A stretch of DNA of 64,000 nt from the NCBI GenBank assembly GCA_942159475.1, contig OW804096.1, positions 135,343,625-135,407,624 of the forward strand, given 5' to 3'. A program made the position numbers and the translations under genes. Each line of letters starts with the position of its first letter. Position 1 is the stretch's first letter. This DNA comes from Sthenelais limicola (Eukaryota; Annelida; Polychaeta; Phyllodocida; Sigalionidae). This document shows positions 39,501 to 45,500 of the stretch, piece after piece. The notes below the pieces were generated by a model that worked only from the letters and a program-made list of their open reading frames with translations, did not search any database and was not told the origin of the DNA.

Positions 39501-42500
39501 TCTCCATCTCTCTTCCCCTCTCCATCTCTCTTCCCCTCTCTATCTCTCTTCCCCTCTCCATCTCTCTTCCCCTCACCATCTCTCTTCCCCTCTCTATCTC
39601 TCTTCCCCTCTCTATCTCTCTTCCCCTCTTTATTTATAAACCTATGCCTGCCCCTCCCTCCCTGTCCCTCTCTATCTCTATCCATCGACCTATCCCTGCC
39701 CCTCCCTCCCTGTCCCTCTCTATCTCTATCCATCAACCTATCTCTGCCCCTCCCTCCCTGTCCCTCTCTATCTCTATCCATCAACCTATCCCTGCCCCTC
39801 CCTCCCTGTCCCTCTCTATCTCTATCCATAAACCTATCCCTGCCCCTCCCTCCCTGTCCCTCTCTATCTCTATCCATCAACCTATCCCTGCCCCTCCTTT
39901 CCTGTCCCTCTCTATCCTTCATTAGTGTCCCTAGTGTATCTTGACTTCAAAAAAGCATTTGACACCGTTGATCATAGTATACTTATTCACAAACTTAGAT
40001 CATTTCAACTCTCAACCCATGTCATAGACTGGTTTAGAGACTACCTGTCAAACCGATATCAACAGGTGTGCACAAACAATGTCACATCAGGGAGGACTAG
40101 GGTCACATATGGGGTGCCACAGGGAACTGTGCTGGGACCTCTATTATTCCTCCTATACATAAATGATCTCCACCAGGTAATCAAACAGTCGCAAATACAA
40201 CTTTTTGCAGACGACACTGTGTTATTTCACTCGAGCTCCACAGAGAGCATCTTAAGAAATGAACTCCAACAAGATTTGGATGAAGTAGGGAGGTGGTGCA
40301 GGGTTAATAAAATCTCAATCAATGTCAGCAAAAGCAAGGCAATGAACATAACTCTCAGAAAAAAGAAAGAATCAGATACCAATAAACTGAAACTCAACTC
40401 AACGGAACTGGATTATGCCACAGAATACCGATACCTGGGCTTAGAAATTGATGAAGGTCAACCTTCAATCCCCACATAGTATCAAAGATTGAACAGGCAA
40501 TCAAGAGACTTAAAGCCACGGCCAAAATTAGCCATGCTCTTACGAGTAAAAACACACTCTTGATTTATAAAACCATGGTACGCCCGGTGTTCGACTTCTG
40601 TGACGTATTCTATATTCCGGCCCAAAAGAGACATTTAGACAGACTACAAGCCATTCAAAATTCATTCCTTCGACTGGCATTCAAAATTGAAAAAACAGAA
40701 AGTGTCAAGGATCTCCACCGCAAAATGAAAATACCATTCCTCGATGAGAGAAGAGACTCACGCCTTCTCCTACTAGCCCATGAGATGAGCTGTGATGACA
40801 AATACCTTGACAACAGGAAAATAAATCTTCGTAATCTTGCCAATGGAAAAACGTTAAAAATCCCTATGACGAAAACCGAGAGAATTAGAAAATCCTTTTT
40901 AGTCCAGGCACCATCCCTATTCAATAAACTACCACAAGCCGGTAGAACCTGCCCCACCATCCCTGACCTCAAAAGATACCTTGAAGAAAACTTCTTTTCA
41001 TACTCGGGAATGGAGGGCCCAGCACAGCCAAATAATAACAGTCAGTGACAAAGCGCTTGTTCATTCTTTCTCTCTCCCCAACACAAACTGCTGTTGCATT
41101 ATTGTATTTTTATATTACTGATATTACTGTTTCTGTAATTATAAAGACGGGCCAGTGTTCGCCAGAATGCTACCCGCAACTGTAAATACATCAAGGGAGT
41201 GCGGCCAGGGGGTGAGACAGTGTTCGCCAGAATGTTACTCACCGACTGGCTACAACATCTCTGTATATTCACATAAATCATAAAGATGTGCAAACTACCT
41301 GAAAATTAAAGGTGGAAGACGAAAAACTACCGGTACTTATGCTATACAAGGAAAATGTCCACAAAACTATTGATTATATGAAAGATTATAATAATCTACT
41401 CAGAAAAGTGGTGAATTCAAAACTCACACAACAAAGCGAGTACATTTCGCTCTATGGCACCTAACTTGCCAATTTATTGTCTTATTGTTTTATCTTGTTT
41501 GTGATGTTATTGCTGCCATATTAGTTGTCATACTAGTGTAGTCACTTCATTTAGCTATATATCAAGTACTACTGTACCTGTTTAATAACGTAACTACATT
41601 TTTCCAAAGGGGACCCTCAGGAAGAGCTATGGTTTCATAGAAGAGCGGCACCCCTTTTTTCGGTGTAAAATTTGATGTGTTATTGAAAATGTACACTTCC
41701 GGAAATAAAGCATTATACATACATATACATACATAGTTGCTTTCTCTCTCTCTCTCTCTGTTCCTACATCTAACAGGTCCTGCAGTTCAATGGCTGATGC
41801 AAATTACAATTATGTGATCCATTTCATACATTTTGGTCTTGAGATATTACAAAGAAGCATGTTCTAGGCGGTTTGCATTACTTAAATTTGATGAATGCTT
41901 GTTCAGTTTTAAGGAATCTTTGATGGATGTGACAAATCTACGGCCAATGCCTTGTCTCACTATCTCTGTTACTCCAACCCATGGTCTCTCACTAGGACAC
42001 TATGTACTGCCTTCAACCATTACACACTTTCCACAACTAAAACGCAACATAAGGGTCAGATTTTCAGAAAATGTACAATTGGCAGCTGTACACATTAAGT
42101 AAATGCTGCTAAATTAGGCTGCAATTTGGTCAATACTAGGTAAATTCTAGTTTATTCTGCATTGCATTGATTCTAGCAATCTGTTTGGTTAGGTTGAACT
42201 GTATTTTGAACTTTATTTTCGTCTGAAATGTGGGTTATTTGAGAACATTGGCGAGGTTGAATTGTACATTTTCTGAAAATCTGACCCATAAACGTTAATG
42301 CTTAGGTATGATAATAGGGGAGTTGCATGTGCCACTGCGCATGTCTGTTACAGTGCATCATGGGATGGATTCTGATGAAATCTGACCTACAAATATTTGG
42401 CAACATTTTTGTCGAAAATTGCAAAAATGTTTTCACCAATATCATAACTTGTATAAATGATCTATAAAATCCAAATGCATGATGGGAAAGTTGGCAACTT

Positions 42501-45500
42501 GTGTCATGGAAACATGTATAACACAGGGATATTGACATCAGAGCATTTATAGATATTCCATGCTGAACATGGCATGTTTTCTATAGATTTTACACTGTAC
42601 CACTAGTCCCATAATTCCATGCGAATCAAGATTCAAAATGGCGGCTATGCAACCCCCCTATTGTCATGCATACTGACATGTTCTGTTTTATAAGCTTGCC
42701 CAGATACCGGTATGACTAAAAGAAGCACAACACCGAAAACCCACACAGCATCCGCACAGCACCCACACAGCACCGCCGCTACTTGTGCGACTAATATTGG
42801 ACGCATCTCTTTACAGTTTTTCACATGAAATATTCAATTTATAACCAAGAAATTTTAGGATATCAATAATGATGGGTGGAACTCAAGAGCCAGAAAATAT
42901 GGGATTGAATAGTTGAATAGTTTTACTGTAATTAACTGTCGAAGTTGCAAATACTTCCCGTGATGTTTAAAGTAATTTTCTGTAATTCAGTCACTTATAA
43001 TTCTTTAAATAGATCTCCCAGTCAACTGATGGAATGTTTTTGGAAATTACTGGTGGTTCAGTCCGTGAAGGGGGTGCATCATTCCACATGATGTTTTATT
43101 CCAGGTAGTGCCTGAAAAATGTGACCTGTACCCAGATACACACTGTTTTACCATCCAGACACTGGTCTTGTTACATGAGTAGTTATAGATTTGCTTTATA
43201 GATATTTTAAATAAAAACAAAAACAAAAAACAACGCTTCCTTTTTGCAACCAAAATAACCTTTATTTTCTCTGATGATTCTGAGCCATAATTATCTAGTT
43301 CGTGGTCATGGGAAGCACAACACCCTGCTGTCAAGCTTGGTCAAGGCAGTGTCTACACTCTGTCCAGCCTCTAAAGAGCGCGGCAAGGATGGTGGGGGTT
43401 CAGGGGTCGCAATAGGGCACTGACTTTGACAGCACTGATTTACGAATTAGTTGGTGGATGTGCTGCCTATTTCCTGTTCCTGTCTCTCAAATATGTCATG
43501 GTCCTCACCATTTATAGCTTTTAAATTTGGTCCCCATCTCCAGGGTTAAAACTTTTCTCATTTTCCCATTGCAATTTGAAGGGGGAACATTACTTTTAAA
43601 GCTGTTTTGACATTGACATGTTCTAGCGCCCTCACACCATCGCTAAAGACATTCCCAGACGTGACCCTGTAATTTTATCCTTCTTTGAAGTTTCTGTTCT
43701 TTAGAGGCTAGACAGAGTGTATGGCTGTTGAGCCGGGCACTGACATGTGGTGATATTTCATTACTGTTACAGCATCACATCAACCTCATATTTGGCCGAT
43801 GGAAATATGCATGGATCGTAATCAAACCTGTAAGTTGTTTTAAATTTCCGTAGGTGAACAAACACTGCTCTCAACACTGATCCAATCCCTCTCTGACACT
43901 AAGCTCACAACAGAAAGAGTTGACGTAACACACATGGGTCAGATTTTCAGAAAATGTACAATTCATCTTCGCCAATCCTCTCAAATAACCCAAATTTTAG
44001 ACGAAAATAAAGTTCAAAATACAGTTCAACCTAACCAAACAGATTGCTGGACTCAATGCAAGGCTGAATATACTCGAATTCACCTAGTATTGACCAAAGT
44101 GCAGCCTAATTTAGCAGAATCTACTAAATGTGTACAGCTGCCAATTGTACATTTTCTAAAAATCTGACCCACATAACAGTATTGTTAGCATGCACTGCAT
44201 GATTACTGACGAGGTTTGTCTTTGGTTGTGTTAGTGCTATAGGCCTACTGCCAGTAGTTCTCTCTTCTCTTCTCTATTCATTTAGAACCCACCACAAAGT
44301 CAGCTGGATAGAATTGTGAAGGCTTTGGGCCTTTTGTTCTGGTGCAAGCTCACTCAGTTAAACAAATGTGATGTGTTTCAGGAAAATGAGTCATAAGTCG
44401 CAAAATTGATATTTTTCAAAGTGTTTTTTCCACAAGATCACATTATTGGAATGTTCTGATTTTTGGGGAGTCTGTCTTATAGTTATGTCAACCGATGTAT
44501 CAAACTTCAGCACAATCTATGTAATATATCCTTTCGTTTTAAAGGTCCTCATATGGACTACATTTAGTTACTTTACTGTTTAGTGATCCCCAGAAATACT
44601 GGAAACATTTTTTTTTCAAAAACGAAAATATCAAACCTAAAATCTAGAAATACTTATTATTTTAATCGACAGTTTACTATCATTGGAATCGGCATGATCT
44701 CCTCTTTTCAAATATAATAGTAGCTCAAAATCTATTTTTTGCGACTTGTGACTCATTTCCCTGAAACACATCACAAATGTAAAGAAGCAGCTCGTTTTAC
44801 ATCTCGTTTTTAACCTTCCCTGCAAGATAGTTTATTGTACTTGCACATTACATTATCAACCCTTTCTTCTCCTTATTGCCAAAATTATGCTAAAATATTT
44901 GAGAAAAAGCTATGAACACTCTAGGACCAAACCCTCAGATCAGATAAGAGTGGTATGTCAGCCTACTTCACTAATCGGTTTCCTGGCTTGGACTCGGCGT
45001 TTTAATGGGAATATAATGACATTTTGCGGTCTTAATGGAATTGTAATGGCACTTTGCGGTTTGAAAAGAAAGGCTTTTCCTTTGTTTGAATTTATTTTCA
45101 ATACATAATTGTTGTTTGATACAGTTGGGAAAGGGCGTTTCATACCTGACTCAGTTAAACAAATGTGATCCGTTTTAGGAAAATGAGTCATAAGTCGCAA
45201 AATATGGATTTTGAGATATCACCATATTTGAAAAGATGAGATCAAGGGGATTCCAATGATACTAAACAGTCTAATAATCTAATAAGTATTTCTAGATTTT
45301 AAGTTTGATATTTGTATTTTTGAATAAAAAAGATAACAATATTTTTGGGAGGCAATAAACAGTAAAGTAACTAAATGTAGTCCATATGAGGACCTTTAAA
45401 ACGAAAGGATATATTACATACATTGTCCTGAAATTTGATACATCGATCGATATAACTATAGGTGATAAACCCCTCAAATATCAGAACATTCAAATAAAGT

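Noticed and set aside
37095..39944. Open frames of 949 (+) and 919 (-) codons
   Set aside because: An 18-bp pyrimidine unit without stops keeps both strands open; Ser/Pro/Leu/Phe or Arg/Glu/Gly repeats only.
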